A stretch of 64,000 nucleotides of DNA from Leifsonia shinshuensis (GCF_031456835.1 NZ_JAVDVK010000001.1:1054001-1118000), one strand, 5' to 3'; counted from the first letter of the stretch, positions 30,079-39,877 are shown. A program made the numbers and translations. The notes: generated by a model from the sequence alone, not told the origin.

Positions 30079-30858
30079 GTGGCACCGAAGCAGAACGACC
30101 GCGAAGCGCGACAGGCGCGGGAACGGCTCCGCGCGTACCAGGCGCGCCAGACCGTCCACGAGCACAAGGTCAAGCGCCGCAAGCGTGACAACTGGGTGGC
30201 CGGAATCGCGGCCGTGGTGATCGTGGCCCTCGCGGTCGGCACCCAGCTGCTGTACTTCTCCGCGGGCCCCGGCGCGGCGAAGGCCTCGGCCTCGTCGTCG
30301 GCGTCCCCCTCCGCGTCGGCGTCGGCAGCCGCCGTGCCGCCCAAGACGCTCGCCGAGGACCGCACCTGGACCGGGACGATGACGATCAACGGCATCCCCC
30401 TCGGCGTCTCCCTCGACGGCAAGGCCGCACCGCAGGCCGTGTCGTCGACCGTGTCGCTCGTGCAGAAGAAGTTCTACGACGGCCTGACCTGCCACCGCCT
30501 CACGAACGGCGGCTTCTACGTGCTGCAGTGCGGCGACCCGAAGGGCGACGGCAGCGGCGGCCCCGGGTACTCCTACGGCCCGATCGAGAACGCGCCGTCC
30601 GACAACATCTACAAGGCCGGCACGATCGCCATGGCGCGCCAGAGCAACAACGCATCGAGCCAGGGCAGCCAGTTCTTCATCGTCTACGAGGACACGCCCA
30701 TCCCGGCCGACCAGGCGGGCGGCTACACCGTGATCGGCGAGGTCACCTCGGGGCTCGACCAGCTCAAGACGCAGGTGGCCGACAAGGGCGTGCAGGGCGG
30801 CGGGACCGACGGCAAGCCCGCGGTCGCGACCACCATCGACAGCTTCAGCCTGCAGTGA
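30079..30858 (+). CDS. Membrane-anchored cyclophilin-type peptidyl-prolyl isomerase
   Basis: 259 aa, GTG start with GGAGGA upstream. A basic cytoplasmic segment (about 1-38, KVKRRKRDN) and one membrane helix (about 40-60) are followed by a Ser/Ala-rich linker and an extracellular cyclophilin domain from about residue 92. Cyclophilin core motifs [50 protein letters not shown] and [12 protein letters not shown] are present. It probably folds secreted proteins. Mycobacteria have a similar gene (ppiB) near rel, so its presence here is conserved synteny. Confidence 0.93.
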   Translation: MAPKQNDREARQARERLRAYQARQTVHEHKVKRRKRDNWVAGIAAVVIVALAVGTQLLYFSAGPGAAKASASSSASPSASASAAAVPPKTLAEDRTWTGTMTINGIPLGVSLDGKAAPQAVSSTVSLVQKKFYDGLTCHRLTNGGFYVLQCGDPKGDGSGGPGYSYGPIENAPSDNIYKAGTIAMARQSNNASSQGSQFFIVYEDTPIPADQAGGYTVIGEVTSGLDQLKTQVADKGVQGGGTDGKPAVATTIDSFSLQ

Positions 30859-30936
30859 TCCCAGCACGTGCAATAGGCTGATTCCCAAACGTGGGGCGGC
30901 ATCCCGCCCGTAACGCGCAGCAGCAAGGTGAGGCTC

Positions 30937-32166
30937 TTGGCTACTTCTGAACAGCACCCCTGGGGACGTGTCGACGAGACCGGCACCGTGTACGTCCGCG
31001 AGGGCGATGGCGAGCGTGTCGTCGGCGAATACCCGGACGGTTCCGCCGAGGAGGCGCTCGCGTACTTCGAGCGCAAGTACAACGATCTCGCCGGCCAGGT
31101 CGGCCTGCTGGAGCAGCGCGCCCGGCGCGGCGCACCGGCCGCCGACGTGGCGAAGTCGGTCGCCAACCTCCGCTCCGCGGTCGAGGGCGCGAACGCGGTG
31201 GGCGACCTCGCGTCGCTGCAGAAGCGCCTGGATGCGCTGGGCGGCACGGTCGAAGAGCTCACCGAGCAGCAGAGCGCCGAGGCGAAGGCCGCCCTCGAGG
31301 GGGCGATCGCCGAGCGCACCGCCATCGTCGAGGAGGCCGAGGCGCTGGCCGCGCAGGATCCGGCCCGGACGCAGTGGAAGTCCACCAGCACGGCGCTCGA
31401 CGCGCTCTTCCAGCGGTGGCAGGCGCACCAGCACGACGGTCCGCGCCTCCCGAAGAACGAGGCGAACGAGCTGTGGAAGCGGTTCCGTGCCGCGCGCTCC
31501 ACCATCGAGCACAACCGCAAGGCGTTCTTCGCCGAGCTCGACACGCAGCACCGCGACGTGCGCAACCGCAAGACCGCCCTGATCGAGCAGGCCGAGAAGC
31601 TCATCCCGCTCGGCGCCGACGGGGTGCCCGAGTACCGCCGCCTCCTCGACCAGTGGAAGGCGGCCGGCCGCGCGGGCAAGAAGAACGACGACGCGCTGTG
31701 GGCCCGCTTCAAGGCGGCCGGCGACGCCATCTACTCCGCCAAGGCCGAGGTGGATGCGCGCGACAGCGAGGAGTACGAGGCCAATCTCCAGGCCAAGCTG
31801 GCCCTCCTCGACGAGGCGGAGCCGCTGCTGAAGGCGACCGACCGCGAGTCGGCGCGTGCGGCGCTGCTCTCGATCCAGGAGCGGTGGGACCAGATCGGCC
31901 GCGTGCCCCGCGAGCAGGTCCGGCCCATCGAGGACCGCCTTCGCCGCGTGGAGGCGGCCGTGCGCCGGCTCGACGAGGAGCACTGGGAGAAGAACAACCC
32001 GGAGAAGAAGGCGCGCTCGGAGGGTCTGGCGAGCCAGCTCAACGCGGCCATCGCCAAGCTGGAGCAGGAGCTCGCGGACGCGCAGGCGTCCGGGGACAGC
32101 GCGAAGGTGAAGGCGGCCCAGGAGGCGCTCGACGCACGCAAGATCTGGCTGGACGCGCTGGGCTGA
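30937..32166 (+). CDS. DUF349 domain protein, coiled-coil rich
   Basis: 409 aa from TTG at 30937; AAGGTGAGG ends a few bases before it, whereas the in-frame GTG at 30928 lies inside that ribosome binding site. N-terminal WGRVDETGTVYVREGDGERVVGEYPDGSAEEALAYFERKYNDL is conserved in actinobacteria, then a long helical region with repeated DUF349 units containing W..A (LFQRWQAHQHDG, LLDQWKAAGRAG, IQERWDQIGRVP) and FR/FK AA motifs. A coiled coil ends the protein. Related DUF349 proteins may touch ribosome hibernation or recombination; function here is not known. Neighbours rel and the cyclophilin are conserved partners. Confidence 0.88.
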   Translation: MATSEQHPWGRVDETGTVYVREGDGERVVGEYPDGSAEEALAYFERKYNDLAGQVGLLEQRARRGAPAADVAKSVANLRSAVEGANAVGDLASLQKRLDALGGTVEELTEQQSAEAKAALEGAIAERTAIVEEAEALAAQDPARTQWKSTSTALDALFQRWQAHQHDGPRLPKNEANELWKRFRAARSTIEHNRKAFFAELDTQHRDVRNRKTALIEQAEKLIPLGADGVPEYRRLLDQWKAAGRAGKKNDDALWARFKAAGDAIYSAKAEVDARDSEEYEANLQAKLALLDEAEPLLKATDRESARAALLSIQERWDQIGRVPREQVRPIEDRLRRVEAAVRRLDEEHWEKNNPEKKARSEGLASQLNAAIAKLEQELADAQASGDSAKVKAAQEALDARKIWLDALG

Positions 32167-32207
32167 TCCGCCTGGTAATCGTCCACAACGCCAGACTCTG
32201 ACGACTT

Positions 32208-32226
32208 CTCCCCCGATCCCGGGGAG
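32208..32226 (+). terminator. Possible short terminator after the DUF349 gene
   Basis: CTCCCC and GGGGAG arms (6 bp) with a 7-base loop lie 42 bp after the stop codon. No U tract; weak. Confidence 0.35.
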
Positions 32227-32264
32227 GAGCCCGGCCGCGCCCACGCCTCGGCGAGGCTGGAGGC

Positions 32265-32843
32265 ATGACCACGATCACGCCGCCCCTGCTCGATTCGAGC
32301 GTCCTTCCTCTGCCCGAACTCCTCTCCCTGTGCCTGGACGGCCAGCTCTACCGGGTGGGCGACGCGTTCGCGCCTTCTGGTGAACCCGATGTGCCGGAGC
32401 TGCGCGCGCACGCCCTGAGCCCGACACTGCCCGGATGGGCGATCGCCGACCGTGGGTCCGCCGCCTGGGTGCACGGCACCCGGGCGATGATGCCGCCGCT
32501 CCCGCAGGTCTGCATCCCGCCCCACCATCGCGGCGGGCTCGGCGCGGCCGGCTTCGACGCCTGGCACCGCTCGCTGCAGCCGGACGAGGTCATGACGGTC
32601 GGGCCGATCAGCGTCACCACGCCGCTCCGCACCGCGATCGATCTGCTGAGCGATCCCAGCGGGTTCGGTGACGCCGCCGCGCTGGAGATCCGTCACCTGC
32701 TGGCGCTGGCCGAGCTGACACCGGCGCAGCTCGATGCGGCCCTGCGGTCCCGACGGCGCAAGGGATGCGCACTGGCGCGCAGCCGCCTGCCCGCGGTGGC
32801 GCGTACGCGGCTGCCGGCACCCGATGCCGTCCGGGCGGCCTGA
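32265..32843 (+). CDS. AbiEi/DUF559-associated-like orphan protein
   Basis: 192 aa, ATG with GAGG upstream. WAIADRGSAAWVHGTRAMMPP and GPISVTTPLRTAIDLLSDP match the pattern (shared-locus SxxAAWVHG, then VT.P.RTA.DL) seen in actinobacterial AbiEi-type antitoxin and DUF559 proteins. There is no C-terminal VSR-like nuclease domain; it ends in an Arg-rich tail. No toxin partner is adjacent, so a complete toxin-antitoxin pair is not supported. It converges on rel with a 9-bp gap. Assignment is by motif memory only. Confidence 0.65.
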   Translation: MTTITPPLLDSSVLPLPELLSLCLDGQLYRVGDAFAPSGEPDVPELRAHALSPTLPGWAIADRGSAAWVHGTRAMMPPLPQVCIPPHHRGGLGAAGFDAWHRSLQPDEVMTVGPISVTTPLRTAIDLLSDPSGFGDAAALEIRHLLALAELTPAQLDAALRSRRRKGCALARSRLPAVARTRLPAPDAVRAA

Positions 32844-32852
32844 ATGCGTCGG

Positions 32853-35099
32853 TCAGCCGCCGGTGACGCGGTACACGTCGTAGACGCCGTCGATGCGGCG
32901 CACGGCGTTCAGCACACGGTCGAGGTGCGTCGTGTCGCCCATCTCGAAGACGAACCGGCTCAACGCCAGGCGGTCGCTCGACGTGGTGACCGTCGCGGAG
33001 AGGATGTTCACATGGTGCTCGGAGAGCACACGCGTCACGTCGCTGAGGAGCCCCGAGCGGTCGAGCGCCTCGACCTGGATCTGCACCAGGAAGACGCTCT
33101 TCGAGCTGGGCGCCCACTCGACCTCGATCATGCGATCCGGCTCCTGCAGCAGCGACTGCACGTTGTGGCAGCTGGCCTGGTGCACGGAGACGCCCTGGCC
33201 GCGCGTGATGAAGCCGACGATCGGGTCACCGGGCACGGGCGTGCAGCACTTGGCCAGCTTGACCAGGATGTCCGGCGCACCCCGCACGAGCACGCCCGAG
33301 TCGCTGTTGCGCAGCTGCCGGCGGCCCTTGACCGGGATCTCGAGCTCTCCGTCCGACTCCGCCTCGGTCTGCAACGACGCCACGATCTTCTCGATCACGG
33401 ACTGGGTCGAGATGTGGCCCTCGCCGACGGCCGCGTAGAGCGCGGAGACGTCCGGGTGCTTGAGCGACGAGGCCACCTCGACCAGCGCATCCTGCGTCAT
33501 CAGCTTCTGCAGCGGCAGGTTCTGCTTGCGCATCGCGCGGGCGATCGCATCCTTGCCCTGCTCGATCGCCTCGTCGCGGCGCTCCTTGGTGAACCACTGG
33601 CGGATCTTGTTGCGCGCACGCGGGCTCTTGACGAAGTTCAGCCAGTCCTGGCTGGGGCCGGAGTCCGGGTTCTTCGACGTGAAGATCTCGACGACGTCGC
33701 CGGTGTTCAGCGTGCTCTCCAGCGGCACGAGCCGACCGTTGACCTTGGCGCCCATGGTGCGGTGGCCGACCTCGGTGTGCACCGCATACGCGAAGTCGAC
33801 CGGGGTGGCGCCGGCGGGCAGTCCGATCACGCGGCCCTTCGGCGTGAAGACGTAGACCTCTTTGGCGCCGATCTCGAAGCGGAGCGAGTCGAGGAACTCG
33901 CTCGGGTCGGCCGTCTCGGCCTGCCAGTCCGAGATGTGGGCGAGCCAGGCCAGGTCCGTGTCGACCTTGGCCGGACCGCCGGAGCTCTTGCCGGTCGTCT
34001 GCTCCTTGTACTTCCAGTGCGCCGCGACACCGAACTCCGCCCGCTGGTGCATCTCCTCGGTGCGGATCTGGATCTCCACCGGACGGCCCTGCGGGCCGAT
34101 GACGGTGGTGTGCAGCGACTGGTACAGGTTGAACTTCGGGGTGGCGATGTAGTCCTTGAACCGGCCGGGCATCGGCGTCCATCGCGCGTGGATCTGGCCG
34201 AGCACGGCGTAGCAGTCGCGCACGGTGTTCACCAGCACGCGGATGCCCACCAGGTCGTAGATGTCGTCGAACTCGCGCCCGCGCACCACCATCTTCTGGT
34301 AGATCGAGTAGTACTGCTTCGGGCGGCCGACGACCTTGCCGCGGATCTTCGCCGACTTGAGGTCGTCGTTGATGGTGTCGATGACCTGCTGCACCAGGCG
34401 CTCGCGCTCCGGCGTGCGCTGCTTCACGAGGCTCTCGATCTCGGCGTACAGCTTCGGGTACAGCACCGCGAACGAGAGGTCTTCCAGCTCCCACTTGATC
34501 GCCTGGATTCCGAGGCGGTGGGCGAGCGGCGCGTAGATCTCGAGGGTCTCGGTGGCCTTCCGGGTCGCGGACGCGGCCGGGACGAAGCCCCACGTGCGCG
34601 CGTTGTGCAGCCGGTCGGCGAGCTTGATGATCAGCACACGGATGTCTTTTGACATCGCGACGATCATCTTGCGGACGGTCTCCGCCTGGGCGCTGTCGCC
34701 GTACTTGACCTTGTCGAGCTTGGTGACGCCGTCGACGAGCATGGCGATCTCGTCGCCGAACTGGTCGCGCAGCTCGTCGAGCGTGTACTCGGTGTCCTCG
34801 ACGGTGTCGTGCAGCAGGGCAGCGGCGATGGTCTTCGCGCCGATGCCGAGGTCCGCGATGATCTGCGCCACGGCCACGGGATGCGTGATGTACGGCTCCC
34901 CCGAGCGTCGCTTCTGACCCCGGTGCGCCCGCTCGGCGACGGCGTACGCGCGCTCGATGAGCGAGAGGTCGGCCTTGGGGTGGTGCATGCGCACCGTGCG
35001 GATGAGGGTCTCCATGGCGCCGGTCGGCTGAGCGCGCGAGAAGATGCGCGGCACCAGACGGCGCAGAGAGGCGCTCTGCGATGTCGTCGTATCAACCAT
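32853..35099 (-). CDS. rel: Bifunctional (p)ppGpp synthetase/hydrolase
   Basis: 748 aa RelA/SpoT homologue that makes and degrades (p)ppGpp for the stringent response. HD hydrolase domain with ALLHDTVEDTEYT and KLADRLHNARTWGF; synthetase domain with RPKQYYSIYQKM and GRFKDYIATPKFNLYQSLHTTV; TGS domain (YVFTPKGRVIGLPAGATPVDFAYAVHTEVGHR); zinc-finger-like CCTPVPGD with further Cys/His; C-terminal ACT domain. Both catalytic halves look intact. ATG at 35099 with AAGGAGG, and a CATAAT -10 upstream. It sits after the rhodanese gene, where mycobacteria have apt. Confidence 0.97.
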   Translation of the reverse strand: MVDTTTSQSASLRRLVPRIFSRAQPTGAMETLIRTVRMHHPKADLSLIERAYAVAERAHRGQKRRSGEPYITHPVAVAQIIADLGIGAKTIAAALLHDTVEDTEYTLDELRDQFGDEIAMLVDGVTKLDKVKYGDSAQAETVRKMIVAMSKDIRVLIIKLADRLHNARTWGFVPAASATRKATETLEIYAPLAHRLGIQAIKWELEDLSFAVLYPKLYAEIESLVKQRTPERERLVQQVIDTINDDLKSAKIRGKVVGRPKQYYSIYQKMVVRGREFDDIYDLVGIRVLVNTVRDCYAVLGQIHARWTPMPGRFKDYIATPKFNLYQSLHTTVIGPQGRPVEIQIRTEEMHQRAEFGVAAHWKYKEQTTGKSSGGPAKVDTDLAWLAHISDWQAETADPSEFLDSLRFEIGAKEVYVFTPKGRVIGLPAGATPVDFAYAVHTEVGHRTMGAKVNGRLVPLESTLNTGDVVEIFTSKNPDSGPSQDWLNFVKSPRARNKIRQWFTKERRDEAIEQGKDAIARAMRKQNLPLQKLMTQDALVEVASSLKHPDVSALYAAVGEGHISTQSVIEKIVASLQTEAESDGELEIPVKGRRQLRNSDSGVLVRGAPDILVKLAKCCTPVPGDPIVGFITRGQGVSVHQASCHNVQSLLQEPDRMIEVEWAPSSKSVFLVQIQVEALDRSGLLSDVTRVLSEHHVNILSATVTTSSDRLALSRFVFEMGDTTHLDRVLNAVRRIDGVYDVYRVTGG

Positions 35100-35119
35100 T
35101 CGCGCGCCTCCTTCCGTCC

Positions 35120-35125
35120 ATTATG
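35120..35125 (-). promoter_or_regulatory. Candidate -10 for rel
   Basis: CATAAT on the minus strand matches TATAAT at five of six positions, about 20 bases before the rel start codon. A GTTCCGGAAC palindrome lies just upstream and TTGACC further up, but the spacing (26 bases) is too long for a standard -35. Confidence 0.45.
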
Positions 35126-35168
35126 ACGGTTCCGGAACACCGTTCTGTCACGGTCAACGTCGCCGGGA

Positions 35169-35537
35169 CTAGACGATCGCTCCTGGCGTACCGTCGTCGC
35201 GCTGAACCGGACCGCCGCCGGCCTGCCAGGCTCCCATGCCGCCGTCGACGTTGGCCGCCGGATAGTTCGCCTCGTTCAGGGCGTCGGTCACCATCCGCGA
35301 CCGGGCGCCGCTGCGGCAGATCACCAGGATCTGCCGGTCCTCCGGCAGCTCGTGCTGGCGCTCGCTCAGCTCACCGAGAGGGATGTGGTGCGCGCCGGGC
35401 GCGTGCCCGGCCTCCCACTCGTAGCCCTCGCGCACGTCGAGCAGCCAGGCCGCGTCCTGATCGGTCAGCTCGCGAGCGCGCGCAGCGGAGACCACGTCCT
35501 CGGCCAGGAAGCCGGAAGGTGCGGAGGCGTCGGACAT
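35169..35537 (-). CDS. Rhodanese-like sulfurtransferase domain protein
   Basis: 122 aa single rhodanese domain. WLLDVREGYEWEAGHAPGAHHIPLGEL is the CH2A region and ILVICRSGARS carries the active-site Cys loop. It could move sulfane sulfur to acceptor proteins. The ATG start at 35537 is nine bases after the secF stop, so it may be the last gene of the yajC-secD-secF unit. In mycobacteria apt occupies this position. Confidence 0.92.
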   Translation of the reverse strand: MSDASAPSGFLAEDVVSAARARELTDQDAAWLLDVREGYEWEAGHAPGAHHIPLGELSERQHELPEDRQILVICRSGARSRMVTDALNEANYPAANVDGGMGAWQAGGGPVQRDDGTPGAIV

Positions 35538-35546
35538 ACGTCGGGG

Positions 35547-36566
35547 TTACTCCGCAGCGGTCGCGACGACGTCGGCCTTGACCGCGGCCTTCGGCCGGAT
35601 CGAGCGCACCTTCTGGTCGTGCTTCTTGATCGCGGCCTCGCCCTCACGGAACTGCGAGTACATCGGCGCGGCCAGGAAGATCGTCGAGTACGTGCCGACG
35701 ATGATGCCGATCAGCAGCGCGAGCGAGATGTCGCGCAGGGTCGCCGCACCGAACGCGTAGGCGCCGATGAAGAGGATGGACGCGACCGGCAGCACGGCGA
35801 CGACGGCGGTGTTGATCGACCGGACGAGCGTCTGGTTGACGGCGAGGTTGACCGCCTCCGGGAACGTCCGCCGGGTGAGCTCCAGCTCCTCCTTGGTGTT
35901 CTCGCGGATCTTGTCGAAAACCACGACGGTGTCGTAGAGCGAGTAGCCGAGGATGGTCAGGAAGCCGATCATCGTCGCAGGCGAGACCTCGAACCCGACC
36001 AGCGCGTAGACGCCGGCCGTGATGATGAGGTCGTGGAACAGCGAGATGATCGCGGCCGCCGACATCTTCCAGGTGCGGAAGTACAGCGCCATCGCGATGA
36101 ACGCGAGCAGCAGGAACACGACGAGACCCTGGATGGACTGCTGCGTCACGTCCGCACCCCACGAGGGGCCGATGAACGTCGCGGACACCTCCGACGCGTC
36201 GACGTCGTAGGCCTTCGCCAGCGCCTCCGACACGTCGCGCGTCTGCGTCTCGGACAGCTGGTCCGTCTGCACCCGGACGGCGTTGTCGCCGACCACGCTG
36301 ACGTGCGAGACCGCATCCGGCACAACGCTCGTGACGGCGCTCTGCGCCTTCGACGTGTCGGTGCTCGACACATCGCTGATCTGGAACTGCGATCCACCGC
36401 GGAACTCGATCGAGAAGTTGAACCCGCCCTTGACGATGGGGACGAGGATCGACAGCACGACCATGACGGCCGCGATGGAGTACCAGATCTTGCGGCGGCC
36501 GACGAAGTCGACCGACCGCGCCCCGGTGTAGAGGTCGTTGCCGAATTTCACCAGACGACTGGCCAT
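35547..36566 (-). CDS. secF: Protein translocase subunit SecF
   Basis: 339 aa membrane protein that with SecD uses proton motive force to pull proteins through SecYEG. Six predicted helices; IEFRGGSQFQISD at the first periplasmic domain, VGFEVSPATMIGFLTILGYSLYDTVVVFDKIREN in the RND-like core, and RSINTAVVAVLPVASILFIG. The ATG at 36566 overlaps the secD stop by one base. Confidence 0.97.
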   Translation of the reverse strand: MASRLVKFGNDLYTGARSVDFVGRRKIWYSIAAVMVVLSILVPIVKGGFNFSIEFRGGSQFQISDVSSTDTSKAQSAVTSVVPDAVSHVSVVGDNAVRVQTDQLSETQTRDVSEALAKAYDVDASEVSATFIGPSWGADVTQQSIQGLVVFLLLAFIAMALYFRTWKMSAAAIISLFHDLIITAGVYALVGFEVSPATMIGFLTILGYSLYDTVVVFDKIRENTKEELELTRRTFPEAVNLAVNQTLVRSINTAVVAVLPVASILFIGAYAFGAATLRDISLALLIGIIVGTYSTIFLAAPMYSQFREGEAAIKKHDQKVRSIRPKAAVKADVVATAAE

Positions 36567-38296
36567 CAGGAGTCCTTCCCCTCGGTCGAGCGATCCGAGG
36601 ACGTCGTCGCGCCGGCGAGCTCCGCCGCCTTGCGCTCGGCGATGGTCTGGCGGCGCGCCGCCTCCTTGCTGCTGCGGACGGCGGTGCCGACCGGGACCGG
36701 GACCGTCGGCGCGCGGAACTTCGCGGCGCCGCGGTAGACGGCTCCCAGCGCCTCCGGGTCGAGACCCGACATCGGGTGACCGGAGCTGAAGAACCGCGTG
36801 CGGGCGAGCAGCTGCAGGGTCGGGTGGGTGAACAGGAGCACGACGATGACGTCGATGATCGTCGTCAGGCCGAGGGTGAAGGCGAACCCGCGCACGTTCG
36901 CCGCGGCGAGCACGTAGAGCACCACGGCCGCGAGCAGGTTGGTGGCCTTCGACGCGTAGATCGTGCGCCGCGCACGTCCCCAACCCGCTTCGACCGCGGA
37001 CTCGAGTCCGCGCCCGTCGCGCAACTCGTCTCGGATGCGTTCGAAGTAGACGATGAACGAGTCGGCCGTGAATCCGATCGCGACGATCAGACCCGCCACA
37101 CCCGCCAGGGACAGCCGGTAGTCGTAGTGCCACGACAGCAGCGAGATCGTCAGCCAGGTGAGCACGCCGGCGACCACGAGCGAGAAGATCGTCACGAAGC
37201 CGAGCAGGCGGTACTGGAAGAAGGTGTAGATGCCGACCAGGATCAGACCGATGAGGCCCGCGATCAGGCCGCTCAGCAGCTGCGAGGTTCCCAGCGTCGC
37301 CGAGATCGTGTCCTGGCTCTGCACCTTGAAGCTGAACGGCAGCGCGCCGAACTTCAGCTGGTCGGCGAGTGCCTTCGACGTGGTCTCGGTGAAGTTGCCG
37401 GTGATCTGCGGCTTGCCGTCGGTGATCGCCGCCTGGGTGGTCGGAGCGGAGATGACCTTGCCGTCGAGGACGATGGCGAACTGGTTCTGCGCGCCCTGCA
37501 GCGCCACGAGACGGGTCGTCACGTCGGAGAACGCCTTGGTGCCGGCGTCGTTGAAGACGATGTTGACCGCCCACTGACCCGTGGTCACGCCCTGCGAGCT
37601 CTGCACGAGCCCGGCGCTGGCGTCCTTGATGTCCTGGCCCTTCACCTCGACCGGACCGAGCAGGTACTTGACCTGGTTCTGGTCGTCGCAGGTGATCAGC
37701 GGCTCATCGGTCGGCGCGGAGCTCGACGTCTTGCTCGCGTTGGCCTTGCAGTCGTACGCGTCGAACTCCGCCTGGAGCTTCGGCGTCACCCACGCGAGGT
37801 CGCTGCCGTTGGTCGGCTTGGTGGACGGCGTGGACTGCAGCCCCGGAGCCGGCGACGGCGCCGGGGTCGACTTGCCGTCGGCTCCGACGACCTCGTTGGT
37901 CGGGCCGCCGGCGACGAGCACCGGGCGGAAGTCGAGGCGGGCGCTGGACTTCACGCGGTCGAGCGTCGCCTGGTCCGGCTTGCCGGGCAGCGACACCACG
38001 ATGTTGCGCGAGCCCTCGGTGGAGATCTGCGCCTCGGACACGCCGGACGCGTCGATGCGCTGGCGGATGATCGAGACCGCCTGGTCGAGCTGCTCCTGCT
38101 GCACGGACTGACCGTTCTCGACCTGCGGCGCGAGGATGATCTGTGTGCCGCCCTCGAGGTCGAGCGCGAGCTTGGGCAGCCAGGTCGCGTTGCTGAACAG
38201 GACGCCGGCCGTGAGGGTGCCCAGGAGCACCACCACGATGACGCCGAGCCATGTCAGCGAACGCCAGGCTTTCTTGACCGGGGTCGACTTTGCCAC
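36566..38296 (-). CDS. secD: Protein translocase subunit SecD
   Basis: 576 aa, partner of SecF. N-terminal helix, then LDLEGGTQIIL (signature of SecD), a large P1 extracytoplasmic domain with a low-complexity APSPAPGLQSTPSTKPTNGS insertion, and the C-terminal helices with GLIVAIGFTADSFIVYFERIRDE. GTG start at 38296, weak ribosome binding site. It follows yajC by 62 bp. Confidence 0.97.
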   Translation of the reverse strand: MAKSTPVKKAWRSLTWLGVIVVVLLGTLTAGVLFSNATWLPKLALDLEGGTQIILAPQVENGQSVQQEQLDQAVSIIRQRIDASGVSEAQISTEGSRNIVVSLPGKPDQATLDRVKSSARLDFRPVLVAGGPTNEVVGADGKSTPAPSPAPGLQSTPSTKPTNGSDLAWVTPKLQAEFDAYDCKANASKTSSSAPTDEPLITCDDQNQVKYLLGPVEVKGQDIKDASAGLVQSSQGVTTGQWAVNIVFNDAGTKAFSDVTTRLVALQGAQNQFAIVLDGKVISAPTTQAAITDGKPQITGNFTETTSKALADQLKFGALPFSFKVQSQDTISATLGTSQLLSGLIAGLIGLILVGIYTFFQYRLLGFVTIFSLVVAGVLTWLTISLLSWHYDYRLSLAGVAGLIVAIGFTADSFIVYFERIRDELRDGRGLESAVEAGWGRARRTIYASKATNLLAAVVLYVLAAANVRGFAFTLGLTTIIDVIVVLLFTHPTLQLLARTRFFSSGHPMSGLDPEALGAVYRGAAKFRAPTVPVPVGTAVRSSKEAARRQTIAERKAAELAGATTSSDRSTEGKDS

Positions 38297-38358
38297 CTAG
38301 GTACTCAGCTTTCTACGAGTGACCGGCTCAGCGAGAGCGCCGGGTCACAGGGAATGTG

Positions 38359-38781
38359 TCAGTCGTCGCTCTTGCGCTTCTTGGCCTCGTCGACCCGCTC
38401 GCCGTACTCCGGCGTGGTGGCGTCGGCGTCGGCGGCGATCGCGTGGTCCTCGTTGAGCTCGACACCCGGGGCGGCGGCGACGTCGCCCTCGGTCGCGGCG
38501 GCCGGCTCGGCCACCTTCGGCTCGACCACGCGGGCGAGGACCTGGCGGTGCACCTTCACGACGTGGCCGGGGCTGGTCTCGATGAGCGCGGTGTTGTCGT
38601 CCTCGTCGACGGACAGGAGCGTGCCGTAGAGGCCGAAGTTGGTCATGACCTCGGCGCCGGGCACCATCTTCGAGCGGGTCTCGTCCTGCTCGCGGCGCCG
38701 CTTGCGGCTGTTGCGGAACATGAAGAAGACGAGTGCCGCCAGGATGACGATCATCACGATGGTCAACGGGTCAAAGACCAT
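38359..38781 (-). CDS. yajC: Preprotein translocase subunit YajC
   Basis: 140 aa. A single N-terminal membrane helix (LTIVMIVILAALVFFMFRN), then MVPGAEVMTNFGLYGTLLSVDEDDNTALIETSPGHVVKVHRQVLARVV, which is the YajC domain, and a disordered acidic/Ala-rich C-terminal tail longer than in E. coli (110 aa). The accessory subunit of SecDF, first gene of this secretion unit and 58 bp downstream of ruvB. Confidence 0.95.
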   Translation of the reverse strand: MVFDPLTIVMIVILAALVFFMFRNSRKRRREQDETRSKMVPGAEVMTNFGLYGTLLSVDEDDNTALIETSPGHVVKVHRQVLARVVEPKVAEPAAATEGDVAAAPGVELNEDHAIAADADATTPEYGERVDEAKKRKSDD

Positions 38782-38839
38782 GGGGAGTTGCCGAACCTTT
38801 CATCGGGGGCAAGGGGGTTGGCCGAACGGCCAGCTTGGA

Positions 38840-39877
38840 TTATATGTCATCGATCAGCGACGGAGGCTGGGAGGAATCCCTCGCCGGGCTGGGGATGCCC
38901 AGGTGCCTCCACGCCGCGGCGGTCGCCATCCGCCCCCGGGGCGTCCGCGAGAGCAGTCCGATCCGCACCAGGAAGGGCTCGACGACGGACTCGATGGTCT
39001 CCGCCTCCTCGCCGACCGAGACCGCCAGGGTGTTCAGACCCACCGGTCCCCCGTCGAAGCGCTCCAGGAGGACATGGAGCACGGCGCGATCGAGCCGGTC
39101 GAGTCCGAGCGGGTCGACGTCGTAGAGCTCGAGGGCGGCACGCACCGCATCCACATCGCCGCGGCCGCCGTGCACGAGTGCGTAGTCGCGCACGCGGCGC
39201 AGCAGGCGGTTGGCGATGCGCGGGGTGCCGCGGCAGCGGCCCGCGATCTCGGCCAGCGCCTCCCGGTCGATGTCGAATTCGAGCATCGAGGCGGCGCGGC
39301 TGAGCACCTGGGTCAGCTCCGCGTCGTCGTAGAACTCGAGGTGCGCAGTGAAGCCGAAGCGGTCGCGCAGCGGGTTCGGTAGCAGGCCGGACCGCGTGGT
39401 CGCGCCGACCAGCGTGAAGGGCGCGAGGTCGAGCGGGATGGACGTGGCGCCCGCCCCCTTGCCGACCATGATGTCGATGCGGAAGTCCTCCATGGCGAGG
39501 TAGAGCATCTCCTCCGCCGAGCGCGCCATACGGTGGATCTCGTCGATGAACAGCACTTCTCCCGGCGTGAGCGAGGACAGCAGGGCTGCCAGGTCGCCCG
39601 CGTGCTGGATCGCCGGACCGCTGGACAGCCGCAACGGGCGCTCGCTCTCGTGCGCGACGATCATCGCCAGGGTGGTCTTGCCGAGCCCGGGCGGCCCGGC
39701 CAGCAGGATGTGGTCGGCGGTCCGCTCCTGCATGCGTGCAGCGGTGAGCAGCAGCTGCAGCTGGCCGCGCACCTTCGCCTGCCCGACGAACTCCGCGAGC
39801 GAGCGGGGGCGCAGCGCGCCCTCGAACGCGAGCTCCGACTCCGACTCGAGTTCGGGCGCGGTCAAGTCGTCGCTCAT
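38840..39877 (-). CDS. ruvB: Holliday junction branch-migration helicase RuvB
   Basis: 345 aa AAA+ motor. Walker [18 protein letters not shown], Walker [11 protein letters not shown], sensor [15 protein letters not shown] with the Arg finger, and a C-terminal winged helix ([31 protein letters not shown]). The ATG overlaps the ruvA end by 4 bases. Confidence 0.98.
   Translation of the reverse strand: MSDDLTAPELESESELAFEGALRPRSLAEFVGQAKVRGQLQLLLTAARMQERTADHILLAGPPGLGKTTLAMIVAHESERPLRLSSGPAIQHAGDLAALLSSLTPGEVLFIDEIHRMARSAEEMLYLAMEDFRIDIMVGKGAGATSIPLDLAPFTLVGATTRSGLLPNPLRDRFGFTAHLEFYDDAELTQVLSRAASMLEFDIDREALAEIAGRCRGTPRIANRLLRRVRDYALVHGGRGDVDAVRAALELYDVDPLGLDRLDRAVLHVLLERFDGGPVGLNTLAVSVGEEAETIESVVEPFLVRIGLLSRTPRGRMATAAAWRHLGIPSPARDSSQPPSLIDDI

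Noticed and set aside
30928..30936. GTG at 30928 as start of the DUF349 gene
   Set aside because: It forms part of the AAGGTGAGG ribosome binding site for the TTG at 30937 and has no ribosome site of its own.
32265..35099. Toxin-antitoxin system formed by the AbiEi-like gene and a neighbour
   Set aside because: The neighbours are rel and a DUF349 protein, both conserved core genes; no AbiEii-type nucleotidyltransferase is present.
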